NCBI RefSeq assembly: GCF_040802235.1
Contig: NC_133174.1
Span: forward strand, 107,947,647 to 108,011,646
Origin: Manis javanica
Taxonomy: Eukaryota; Chordata; Mammalia; Pholidota; Manidae
Direction: 5' to 3'
DNA: 64,000 nt
Shown here: piece by piece, positions 34,301 through 46,300 of the stretch
Layout: every line of letters begins with the position of its first letter
How positions within the stretch are numbered: position 1 is the first letter of the stretch
Notes under the pieces: generated by a model
Told to the model about the DNA's origin: nothing
The model's input: the letters and a program-made list of their open reading frames with translations, nothing else
The model's database searches: none
Made by a program: the position numbers and the translations under genes

Positions 34301-37300
34301 TTCCACAATGGTTGAACTAACTTACATTCCCACAAGCAGTGTAGGAGGGTTTCCCTTTCTCCACAACCTCGCCAACACTTGTTGTTGTTTGTCTTTTCAA
34401 TGATGGCGATCCTTACTGGTGTGAGGTGATATCTCATTGTGGTTTTAATTTGCATTTCTCTTTTTGTTGATGTGGTGGATGATGATGGATTTTGGAATGT
34501 TGTACCATCCTTGCATCCCTGGGATGAATCCCACTTGGTCATGGTGTATGATCCTCTTGATGTAGTTTTGAATTCGGTTTGCTAATATTTTGTTGAGTAT
34601 TTTTGCATCTACATTCATCAGGGATTTTGGTCTGTAGTTTTCTTTTTTGGTGGAGTCTTTGCCTGGTTTTGGTATTAGGGTGATGTTGGCTTCATAGAAT
34701 GAGTTTGGGAGTATTCCCTCCTCTTCTATTTTTTGGAAAACTTTAAGGAAAATGGGTGTTATGTCTTCTCTGTATGTCTGATAAAATTCCGAGGTAAATC
34801 CATCTGGCCAAGGGGTTTTGTTCTTGGGTAGTTCTTTGATTACCACTTCAATTTCATTGCTGGTAATTGTTCTGTTTAGATTTTCTGTTTCTTTCTGGGT
34901 CAGTCTTGGAAGGTTGTATTTTTCTAGGAAGTTGTCCATTTCTTCTAGGTTTTCCAGCTTGTTAGCATATAGGTTTTCATAGTATTCTCAAATAATTCTT
35001 TGTATTTCTGTGGGGTCTGTCATGATTTTTCCTTTCTCATTTCTGATTCTGTTGATGTGTGTTGATTCTCTTTTTCTCTTAATAAGTCTGGCTAGAGGCT
35101 AATCTATTTTGTTTATTTTCTCGAAGAACCAACTCTTGGTTTTATTGATTTTTTCTATTGTTTTATTCTTCTCAGTTTTATTTATTTCTTCTCTGATCTT
35201 TATTATGTCCCTCCTTCTGCTGACCTTAGGCCTCATTTGTTCTTCTTTTTCCAATTTCGGTAATTGTGACATTAGACTATTCATTTGGGAATGTTTTTCC
35301 CTCTTTAAATATGCCTGGATTCCTATATACTTTCCTCTTAAGACTGCTTTTGCTGTGTCTCACAGAAGTTGGGGCTTTGTGTTGTTGTTGTCATTTGTTT
35401 CCATATATTACTGGATCTACATTTTAATTTGGTTGTTGATCCATTGATTATTTAGGAGCATGTTGTTAAGCTTCCATGTGTTGGTCAGCCTTATTGCTTT
35501 CTTTGTACAATTTGTTTCTAGTTTTATACCTTAGTGCTCTGAAAAGTTGGTTGGTAGGATTTCAATCTTTTGGAATTTACTGAGGCTCTTTTTGTGGTCT
35601 ATTCTGGAGAATATTCCATGTGCACTTGAGAAGAATGTGTATCCTGTTGCTTTAGGATGTAGAGTTCTATAGATGTCTATTAGGTCCATCTGTTCTAGTG
35701 TGTTGTTCAGTGCCTGTGTGTCCTTACTTATTTTCTGTCCAGTGGATCTGTCCTTTGGAGTGAGTGGTGTGTTAAAGTCTCCCCAAATGAATGCATTGCA
35801 TTCTATTTCCTCCTTTAGTTCTGTTAGTATTTGTTTCACATATATTGGTGCTCCTGTATTGGGTGCATATATGGTTATAATGGTTATATCCACTTGTTGG
35901 ACTGAGCCCTTTATCATTTTGTAATGTTCTTCTTTATCTCTTGTTACTTTCTTTGTTTTGAAGTCTATTTTGTGTGATACTAGTATTGTAACACCTGCTT
36001 TTTTCTCTCTGTTGTTTGCATGAAATATCTTTTTCCATCCCTTGACTTTTTTTTTAAAATTATTTTTTATTGAAGGGTAGTTGACACACAGTATTACATT
36101 AGTTTCAGGTGTACAACACAGTGATTCAACATTTATATACATGATAATTCTAGCTACCAGCTATCACCATACAAAGTTGTTACAATATTTTGACTATATT
36201 CCTTATGCTATACATTACATCCCGGTTACTTATTTATTTTACAATTGGAAGTGTGTACTTTTTGTTTGTTTGTTTGTTTTTTTTTTTTGAGAGGGCATCT
36301 CTCATATTTATTGATCAAATGGTTGTTAACAACAATAAAATTCTGTATAGGGGAGTCAATGCTCAATGCACAATCATTAATCCACTCCAAGCCTAATTTT
36401 CGTCAGTCTCCAATCTTCTAAAGCATAGCGAACAAGTTCTTACACGGAGAACAAATTCTTACATAGTGAATAAGTTACATGGTGAACAGTACAAGGGCAG
36501 TCTTCACAGAAGCTTTTGGTTTTACTCATGCATTATGACACAGTTCATAATTTTTTTTGAGAGGGCATATCTCATATTTATTGATCAAATGGTTGTTAAC
36601 AACAATAAAATTCTGTATAGGGGGGTCAATGCTCAATGTACAATCATTAATCCATCTCAAGCCTAGTTCTCGTCAGTCTCCAATCTTCTGAAGCATAACG
36701 AACAAGTTCTTACATGGTGAACGAATTCTTACATAGTGAATAAATTCTTACATGGTGAACAGTACAAGGCCATTCATCACAGAAACTTTCGGTTTTGATC
36801 ACGCATTATGAACTATAAACAATCAGGTCAAATATGAACATTTGTTTGATTTTTATACTTGATTTATATGTGGATCCCACATTTCTCCCTTTATTATTAT
36901 TATTATTTTTATTTTTAATAAAATGCTGAAGTGGTAGGTAGATGCAAGATAAAGGTAGAAAACATAGTTTAGTGCTGTAAGAGGGCAAATGTAGATGATC
37001 AGGTGTGTGCCTATGGACTAAGTATTAATCCAAGCTAGACAAGGGCAGAAAACATCCACAGATGCAGAAGCTTTCTCTCAAAGCAGGGGGGGGTGAAGTT
37101 CTGAGCCTCACCTCTGTTGATCCCCAATTTCTCACCTGATGGCCCCCCTGTGACTGTGCCTGTCTTAGGTTGTTCCTCCCTTGAGGAATCTTACCCGTCT
37201 CTGGCTAACCAGTCGTCTTCCGGGGCCATATAGGGAAATGTAAAGTTGGTAAGTGAGAGAGAAGCCATATTGTTTGAAAAGGTTAGCTTTTTACTTCTTT

Positions 37301-40300
37301 GCAGATTTATGCCCTGTGGCTTCTATGCCCAGCACTTGTCTCGAGGTATCTTTACCACCTGGAGGAATTATGATACTTGGTAAATTCGATATGAGGCACG
37401 AATTCTATTTAAGGGTTGTAATTAGGAAGGAAGAAGAAAAGCTATAGAGGTAGCATATGGAAGAAAACATGGGAGGATTGATTATTTCTTTGACATATCT
37501 TCTTGTAGAGTACCTTAAGTATGTATAGGTTTTAAACTACTAACTAACTTGCGCACACATATTAACATAATAGGAATACGGTGACATAAACAAAGCAAAT
37601 CTATAATTACCATCCATCTCCAGTGAAGCCAAGAAAACCATTTAGGCACCCTAGGCATTTATGAAAATTAGTCTATGATATGATGGATATTGTCCAACTG
37701 TACTTGAACAGTCTGAGAGAAATCAGACAAATTAAAGCAGCCCATTTCTGGGATCTGTTCACATCCCATATGTTCTTTTAACTGTAGATAGTCTATAGTC
37801 TTAAGATTTTGGAGTGCTACAACTTGCACCCCTCCCAACTCCTGGTTGAGTTCCAACAGTACAGAGCCGGTCAAATTCGTTGTCTCACTGTATGCACATG
37901 CCAACCCATCCCTTGACTTTTAATCTGTGCATGTCTTTGGGTTTGAGGTCTCTTGTAAGCAGCATATAGATGGGTTTTGCTTTTTTATCCATTCTATTAC
38001 TGTGTCTTTTGATTTGTGCATTAAGTCCATTTACATTTAGGGTGATTATTGAAAGATATGTACTTATTGCCATTGCAGGCTTTAGATTCGTGGTCACCAA
38101 AGCTTCAAATTTGGCTTGTTTACTACCTTACTGTCTAACTTAACTCGCTTATTGAGCTATTATAAACACAGTCTGATGGTTATTTCTCTCCCTTCTTATT
38201 CCTCCTCCTCCATTCTTCATATGTTAGGTGTTTTGTTCTCTGTTCTTTTTAGGAGTTCTCCTATCTAGAGCAGTCCCTGTAAGATACCCTGTAGAGGTGG
38301 TTTGTGGGAGGAAAATTCCCTCAACTTCTGCTTGTCTGGGAATTGTTTAATCCCTCCTTCATATTTAAATGATAATCATGCTGGATACAGTATCCTTGGT
38401 TCAAGGTCCTTCTGTTTCATTGCATTAAGTATATCATGCCATTCTCTTCTGGCCTGTAAGGTTTCTGTTGAGAAGTCTGATGATAGCCTGATGGGTTTTC
38501 CTTTGTAGGTGACCTTTTTTCTCTCTATGGCTGCCTTTAATACTCTGTCCTTGTCCTTGATCTTTGCCATTTTAATTATTATGTGTCTTGGTGTTGTCCT
38601 CTTTGGGTCCCATGTCTCAGGAGTTCTGTGTGCCTCCGTAGTCTGAGCAACTATTTCCTCCCCCAGTTTGGGGAAGTTTCTCAGCAATTATTTCTTCAAA
38701 GACACTTTCTATCCCTTTTTCTCTCTCTTCTTCCTCTGGTACCCCTATAATGCGGATATTGTTCCTGTTTGGATTGGTCACACAGTTCTCTTAATATTGT
38801 TTCATTCCTGGAGATCCTTTTATCTCTCTCTGCATCAGCTTCTATGCGTTCCTGTTCTCTGGTTTCTATTCCATCAATGGCCACTTGCATCTTATCCATT
38901 CTGCTTATAAATCCTTCCAGAGTTTGTTTCACTTGTATAATCTCCCTCCGGACATCTGTAATCTCCCTCCGGACTTCATCCCTTAGCTCTTGCATATTTC
39001 TCTGCAGCTCTGTCAGCATGTTTATGATTTTTATTTTGAATTCTTTTTCAGGGAGACCAGTTAGGTCTGTCTCTGCAGCTCCTCTCTCAAGTGTTGTCTG
39101 AACTATCTTGGACTGGACTAAATTTTTTTGCCTTTTCATGTTGATAGCAGTGGCTGTAGGAAGGTTGTGGGTGTGTCAGCTGGGAGAAGAAAGTCCTTTC
39201 CTGCTTACTGGATGCCTTGCCCTTCTCCGCTGCCTGTGTCGGTTACCTGCACTCCTGGAGTAGCCACCGGGTTAGTCTCCTAAGTTGCTGTGGGTGGGAT
39301 CTCTGTCAGAGCAGTGCATAGCCCTGCGGGGGGGTGGCAGGCACGCCAGGTGTGCTCCTCCGTGATAGCGGCACCCCTGCCGGGCAGCTGTGTGCCAACA
39401 GTGGCCTTTGGATCTGGCCCGGGGGGTGTGCGTTGGGCTGGGATTCTTGTCAGCTCCTGGGAGCGCGCCTGCTCCCTCTGGCTCCATTGCAGGTGCGCAC
39501 GGGGCTCTCCTGCGTGGGCCTCTACCGGGCTCTTCTGGCTCCACTGCCACCAGTGTGTGCGAGCCATACCCGGGCTGTTCGGTTGCTGCTGCTGCAGGCT
39601 TGCACAAGCCTGTCCTGGTCTCCTCTGGCGCCGTTGGCACACGCGATCTGCTCCCGGTCCCTTCCGGCGCAGCTGCCCCCAGAATGCGCTCTCTCTCTCC
39701 TGCTACTGGGCCAGTGTGTTGGGGTCCATGCCAGTTGGAGGAATGACTGGCAGGCTGCTTAGTGCCATGAGGGGCTTCAGAGCTGCACTGCCTCCCCGGG
39801 GTTTAGGACGCCTAAGTTTCCCTGGGATGCCCAGCTGCTGGCTATGTGTGCCGGGACAACTTCATCCAGCTATGGGGTCCCTGTCTCTTTAAGACTTGCA
39901 GAAAGCACTTGCTTTTCTTTTGTCTCGGGGGCGCTGGTTGCAGGGACCTGCCCTCAGGTTTTGCTTTTCCATTTCTCTAATATCCAGCACCTGGTACACC
40001 TTGTATCTGCGCTCCGGGTGTGGATTTCTAGAGCTGGTTGTTTAGCAGTCCTGGGCTTTCACTCCCTCCCCGTTCTGACTCCTTTCTTACCGCTGGGTTC
40101 TGGGGTGGGGGAGCATTCGGGTCCCGCCTGGCCGCGGCTTGTACCTTACCCCCTTCATGTGATGTTGAGTTCTCACAGATGTAGATGTATCCTGGCTGTT
40201 GTACTGCATCCACTGGTGTCTCTTTTAGGAATAGTTGTATTTATTGTATTTTCATAAATATATATGTTTTGGGGAGGAGATTTCCTCTGAACTACTCATG

Positions 40301-43300
40301 CCACCTCATCTTCCCATGATCATCATCTGAAATGTACTTTTGAGCAATTCATTATAAGTCACCGCAGTGCCCTCGCGTTGGCTGTGCGGAGCCGAGTCTG
40401 GTGCTGCCGAGGTTGACACTGTGACTATTATAGAAACTGATGAAGACACATATGAAGAGACACATAAATCAACAGAACAGAATTACTTCGATGCTCTTTT
40501 CTAGGGAGAGGCTGTTGGACTAGTTGCCCCTCCACTGAGAATTGGCTGAAACAAAGAATATTTTCCCGTGTGGAATACAGGAGACTTTGTATGATGGCCT
40601 CTTTAAATGTAGAAGATACTCAAAAAGAGAAAGCTGCATAAATTTTGAGACAAAGAAATGACCAAGCATTCCTGTACTCCTGAAATGAATTGATTTGCAA
40701 ATAAATCACAAATTCTTAAGCTAAATGGCATTTTTATATTTCTCCAACCCTCTCAATAAATGTGATCACCAAGCGGAAGAAAAAAAAAAGAACAGGACTA
40801 CTTGCTGATGCTTTATTTTCACTTCATAACCTGAGCATTTTATGTAACTGGAATTACTACTCATTCTCAAAGCACATGCTGCAAATGCCGAGAAATTACA
40901 GGCTTGTAAACAGTTTCCTATCTCAAGAAGCTATAAACTTGTGGCAAGCAGAAAAGAATACTGTTTTCATTTCGGTTTAATTCCTTTATACACTGAGTGT
41001 TTATTAAGCACTTACTATCTACATGTAATAAGCAATGTGCTAGGGATTGACACTACAACTCAGAGATTACAGTCTAGAGAAGACAGTATGTCTTGTTTGC
41101 ATTTTTCCAAAAGAACAGTTGCCCATTAAAAAAAATTATGAACGCTCAGTATTTTCATTTTTAGTTCCCAGGTGAATTTAACTATGTAAAACTTGCAAGA
41201 AATATGTTACTAAAATGTTCAGAAACACGTATGTGAAAACCATTATGTTGTAAACAAGAAATACTCTTCATAATCAAGAAAATCTCATAACACCCAAAGC
41301 TAAGTCAATGAGGCTACCAAGTGCTGCCTAGAAAAAAATGTAGGACAAATAGGAGTACCTACCAGAGGACATGGTATCCAAAACTTCAGTATCTTCACCT
41401 TTATCATTCCCTTCTGATTTTTCAGATTGCATATCCAGACAGAGCATCAAACTTGGGTTTGGAGCAAAAATGGCTGATGTAACAACTGCATTATGTGCTG
41501 GGAAAAAAATTTGTTTCAGGATAACTAGTAAGTTTGATTCTAAACATCAAGACAAAAAATATAATAATCAAAAAATACAGTGGTGTACGTTATGTGCAAA
41601 TATCCTTTAAAACTAACATATAAGTAACTAGAAACCATTTATAACCCAGGCAAGCCCCTCTGGCTGCGCCTGCATCTCTACAGAAGTGTACTCTTTCTTT
41701 TCAACTCTGAACCTCCAAATAAAATTTATTTTTTATTTTGGTATCATTAATCTATAATTACATGAGCAACATTATGTTTATGAGACTCCCCCATCACCAA
41801 GTCCCCCCCACATACCCCACTACAGTCACTGTCTATCAGCATAGTAAGATGCTACAGAATCACTACTTTCTTCTCTGTGTTACACAGCCCTCCCTGTGGC
41901 CCCACCACCACGTAATGCCCCCTTTCTTTGTTCCACCCCCTTATCCCTCCCTTCCCGCCCATCCTCCCCAGTCCCTTTCCCTTTGTTAACTGTTAGTCCA
42001 TTCTTGGGTTCTGTGAGTCTGCTGTTTTCCTCCTTCAGTTTTTCTTTGTTCTTATACTCCACAGATGAGTGAAATCATTTGATACTTGTCTTTCTCCACC
42101 TGGCTTATTTCACTGAGCATAATACCCTATAGCTCCATTCATGTTGTTGCAAATGGTAGGATTTATTTTCTTCTTATGGCTGAATAATATTCCACTGTGT
42201 ATATGTACCACATCTTCTTTATCCATTCATCTACTGATAGACACTTAGGTTGCTTCCACGTCCTGGCTATTGTAAATAGAGCTGTGATAAACATACGGGT
42301 GCATATGTCTTTTTGAATCTGTGATCTGTTTTCTTCAGGGAAATTCCCAGGAGTGGCAGTCCTGGGTCAAATGGTATTTCTATTTTGAGTTTTTTGAGGA
42401 ACCTCCATACTGCTTTCCACAATGGTTGAACTCAGTTACATTCCCACCAGCAGTGCAGGAGGGTTCCCCTTTCTCTACATCCTCACCAACATTTGTTGTT
42501 GTTTGTCTTTTGGATGGTGGCCATCCTTACTGGTGTGAGGTGATATCTCATTGTGGTTTTAATTTGCATTTCTCTGATGATTAGCGATGTGGAGCATCTT
42601 TTCATGTGCCTGTTGGCCATCTGAATTTCTTCTTTGGAGAAGTGTCTGTTCAGCTCCTCTGCCCATTTTTTAATTGAATTATTTTCTTTTTGTTTGTTGA
42701 GGTACGTGAGCTCTTTATATACTTTGGATATCAACCCTTTATTGGATATGTCGTTTATGAATATATTCTCCCATACTATTGGATTGATGGTGTCCTTTGC
42801 TGTACAGAAGCTTTTCAGCTTGATATAGTCTCACTTGTTCATTTGTTCCCCTTGCCCGGGGAGATATGTTCATGAAGAAGTTGCTCATGTTTATGTCCAA
42901 GAGATTTTTGCCTATGTTTTTTCCTAAGAGTTTTATGGTTTCATGACTTACATTCAGATCTTTGATCCATTTTAAATTTACTTTTGTGTATGGGGTTAGA
43001 CAATGATCCAGTTTCATTCTCTTACATGTAGCTGTCCAGTTTTGCCAGCACCATCTGTTGAAGAGACTGTCATTTCCCCATTGTACATCCATGGCTCCTT
43101 TATCGTATATTAATTGGCCATATATGTTTGGGTTAATATCTGTACTCTCTATTCTGTTCCACTGGTCTGTGGGTCTGTTCTTGTGACATTAACAAATTGT
43201 ATTGATTACTGTGGCTTTGTAGTAGAGCTTGAAGTTGGGAAGTGAGATCCCCCCTGCTTTTTTCTTCCTTCTCAGGATTGCTTTGACTATTTGGGGTCTC

Positions 43301-46300
43301 TTGTGGTTCCATATGAATTTTGGAACTATTCATTCCAGTTTGTTGAAGAATGTTGTTAGTATTTTGATAGGGATTGCATTAAATCTGTAGATTGCTTTAG
43401 GCAGGATGGCTATTTTGACAATATTGACCCTTCCTAGCCAAGAGCATGGGATGAGTTTCCATTTGTTAGTGTCCTCTCTAATCTCTCTTAAGAGTGTCTT
43501 CAAATAAACTTCTAATGCTCAATGGCAATAAATAAATAAATACATACATGCATACCCAAAAATATTTCTTAAAAAAACAAAAAGAAACAAACCACTGCAT
43601 AGAAGTTGTGAAATTAGACAAGCATAAACTCTTCATTTGTAAGGGAGAAAAATCAAAGCCATGTATAAAGCAAAAGCAGTCATAATTGCTGAACTGCTTC
43701 TCTGAAATAATGCCTGTAGAAATTTACTTCCAGGACATTTCCACTTTAACTTTAAAGATACAAAACAGTAGGCATTTACTTACCTTTGATACCTTCCCAA
43801 AAGTCATTACGGTCTCTCCTGACTGAAGTAAACTTGCTTAGGTCATGGTAAGTACTCCAGATATAAACATACTTATCTTCTGAGCCGCTAACGAGGTAAC
43901 TAAAATCATGGCTAAATTTGGGGAAGAAAGAAAAAAAAAGTCAAAGTTTTTTTTTTTTTAGGTCTCCCTCTATCAGTTCTTCCTATGTTAATATGCCTAA
44001 GAAAACACTCAAGAGAGCTTATTGAAATACAGACTCCTAGACTCACTCTGGATGGTTCTGAACACGTAGGTTTGATTGGAAAGCCAGCAGCATTAGTATT
44101 TTCACCAAAGCTCTAAGTAACTGTGTTGCTGCTGGTTAACCCACATTGGGAGAAACACCTACTTAAAGAGATGAAAGAGAGAAGCAGAGTACTTTACTAA
44201 TTCAGTTACTGGATAGTTACTGGGTAATTCAGGAAAGGAGGACTGATAAGAAAGGGGCTGAAAGAAAGAGGGCCGTGAGGAAGAAGGGGCTGGTATTTCA
44301 GGATAGCCTCCAGACCTCCGATTAAGAGTTCCAATAATGATAGGTAATGGTTTAAATATAGGACACTGTACTTTATTAGCTCGGTACCTAAAAAGGATTA
44401 AGACTGAACAACCTAAGACAGGCACAGTCGCAGGGGGGCCATCAGGTGAGAAATTGGGGATCAACAGAGGTGAGGCTTAGAACCTCACCCCCTCTGTTCT
44501 GAGAGAAATCTTCTGTATCCGTGGATGTTTTGTTGCCCTTGTCTAGCTTGGATTAATACTTAGTCCATAGGCACACACCTGATCATCTACATTTGCCCTC
44601 TTACAGCACTAAACTATGTTTTCTACCTTTATCTTGCATCTACCTACCACTTCAGCATTTTATTAAAAATAATAATAATAAGGGAGAAATGTGGGATTCA
44701 CATATAAATCAAGGATAAAAATCAAACGAATAATCATAATTGACCTGATTGTTTATAGTTCATGATCCGTGATCAAAACCGAAAGTTTCTGTGATGACTG
44801 CCCTTGCACTGTTCACCATGTAAGAACTTATTCGCTATGTAAGAACTTGTTCACCATGTAAGAACTTGTTTGTTATGCTTCAGAAGATTGGAGACTGTTG
44901 AGAACTAGGCTTGGGGTTGATTAATGATTGTGCATTGAGTCCCCTATACAGAATTTTATTGTTGTTAACAACCATATGATCAATAAATATGAGAGACGCC
45001 CTCTCAAAAAAAAATGGGCAGAAAAAAAAAAGGATCAAGACCATGCGTGGGAGGTACTTTCTTAAAAAGCTTACATGAAAGTACAAAAGCACAAATTCTG
45101 GAGCTGGGAACCTTCTAATCCTGTAAGACATTAGGAAATTTTGGGGGTCTTGATTTCTTCATGTGCAATAGGGACAATTCTATCTACCAAACAGGTGGAT
45201 AAGATTAAGACCTGTGTGATGATAACAATAGCTACCAGTTTTAACGTGCAAAGAAACTAAAAATACCATATAGACAAAAAGTATAGATTAAAGGAAAAGT
45301 GCGAGTAGAAGGGAGATGTTCTGACCTGTTTTTGGAATTTCTGATTGCCAACATACCTGAAACTTGCCTTGATCTGGCTGCTGCTGTTGACATAACCCTT
45401 ATACTTCATGGACAGTGACAAATCTCTAAGATCATACAGTCTGATTCTGGAATCATTTGAGGTTACCAGTATCTAAATATACATAAAAAGAAAAGGTAAG
45501 AATACTATCTTTTAATCTAAGTTAAGATACAACCAAAAAAGGGTGTTACATACTACACAATATTCCTCAAAACTACAGAAAGCAGTACTCTATAGGGAAG
45601 GAAATGCATTCTTAGCCAAGATATTAATTAACTTTCAGGACTTTATATGTAGTGTGGAGAAAGATAGTTTTGAATACTTAGCACCTTATTTTCTCCAGGT
45701 AAAGGCTCAATGCCAGTGATTTTTCTTCCAACCTTGTTGCGCCCTCTGGTAGATCGGACATGTATTTGTGTGTGGTATTTCAAATGCTAAAAAGAAATCA
45801 CGAATTAAAAAGTAAGAATTAGAAGGAACCTCAAAGGTCATCTGATCCAAATTTCAGGCAGACATGGTATTTGCCCCAATTGACAAAGCACAGGGGAGAT
45901 ACACCAGCTTACCTAAGATTACAAAAGTGTTCTAAGTATTTAAGTAATTTACAAAAGATCATGATTTACCTCTGTGTCATAGAAAATACATCTGCCATCA
46001 TATGTCCCAATCACTGCATATTTGCCATTCTGACAGAAATTTGCAGCTGTGATCAATTTTGTTTGACCATCTACTTCATTCCACAAAGCCACTTTTTTGT
46101 CAGGTATGTTCCAAAGGCGGAGCTTTCCATCCAATGAACCACTTAGAAAATACCTGTCATCCTGAAAATGTGGCAAAAAAGAAAGCTTTCATTTTACCAG
46201 ATAAAGAAAAATTCATTAGCACATTCAAATATTAAGCCTGTTTGAAATAGTATTTAAAATATGTAGCTCTTGTTCACAATATATTCAAGTATTCTTCAAG

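Larger units (their letters stand above)
34012..38100 (-). pseudogene. L1 ORF2 pseudogene with internal deletion
   Basis: The endonuclease start is at 38100 ([18 protein letters not shown]), frameshifted after ~32 codons, and resumes beyond the ERV insertion at 36034-35531. The linker and early RT region run 35284-34445 to a point matching IIHHINKK, then jump straight to [17 protein letters not shown]. The whole RT catalytic core and thumb, about 1.5 kb relative to the copy at 1171-8041, are missing. The joint at about 34455-34462 shares AGAAA between the two parent sequences. The C-terminal cysteine-rich motif is present. Confidence 0.88.
33599..40414 (-). mobile_element. LINE-1 with ORF2 deletion, nested ERV end and 5' non-L1 extension
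   Basis: A minus-strand L1 inside the last WDR44 intron (sense to the gene). It is flanked by perfect 15-bp duplications GACACTGTGACTATT at 33584-33598 and 40415-40429. It contains a 5' UTR without the tandem monomer array (about 40315-39140), broken ORF1 (39139-38376) and ORF2 (from 38100). ORF2 is interrupted by the ERV unit at 36051-37905 and lacks ~1.5 kb at the joint near 34459. Between the L1 5' end (~40315) and the duplication lie ~99 bp not found in the other L1 copies. Confidence 0.93.

Noticed and set aside
39290..39892. A 200-codon frame in GC-rich sequence (with overlapping frames in both strands)
   Set aside because: It lies antisense in the 5' UTR of the L1 at 33.6-40.4 kb. High GC alone keeps the frames open.
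40385..40414. A U6 snRNA 5' end (CGGCAGCAC in sense) fused to L1
   Set aside because: Only nine bases agree with U6. The sequence after them does not follow U6, so the source stays unknown.
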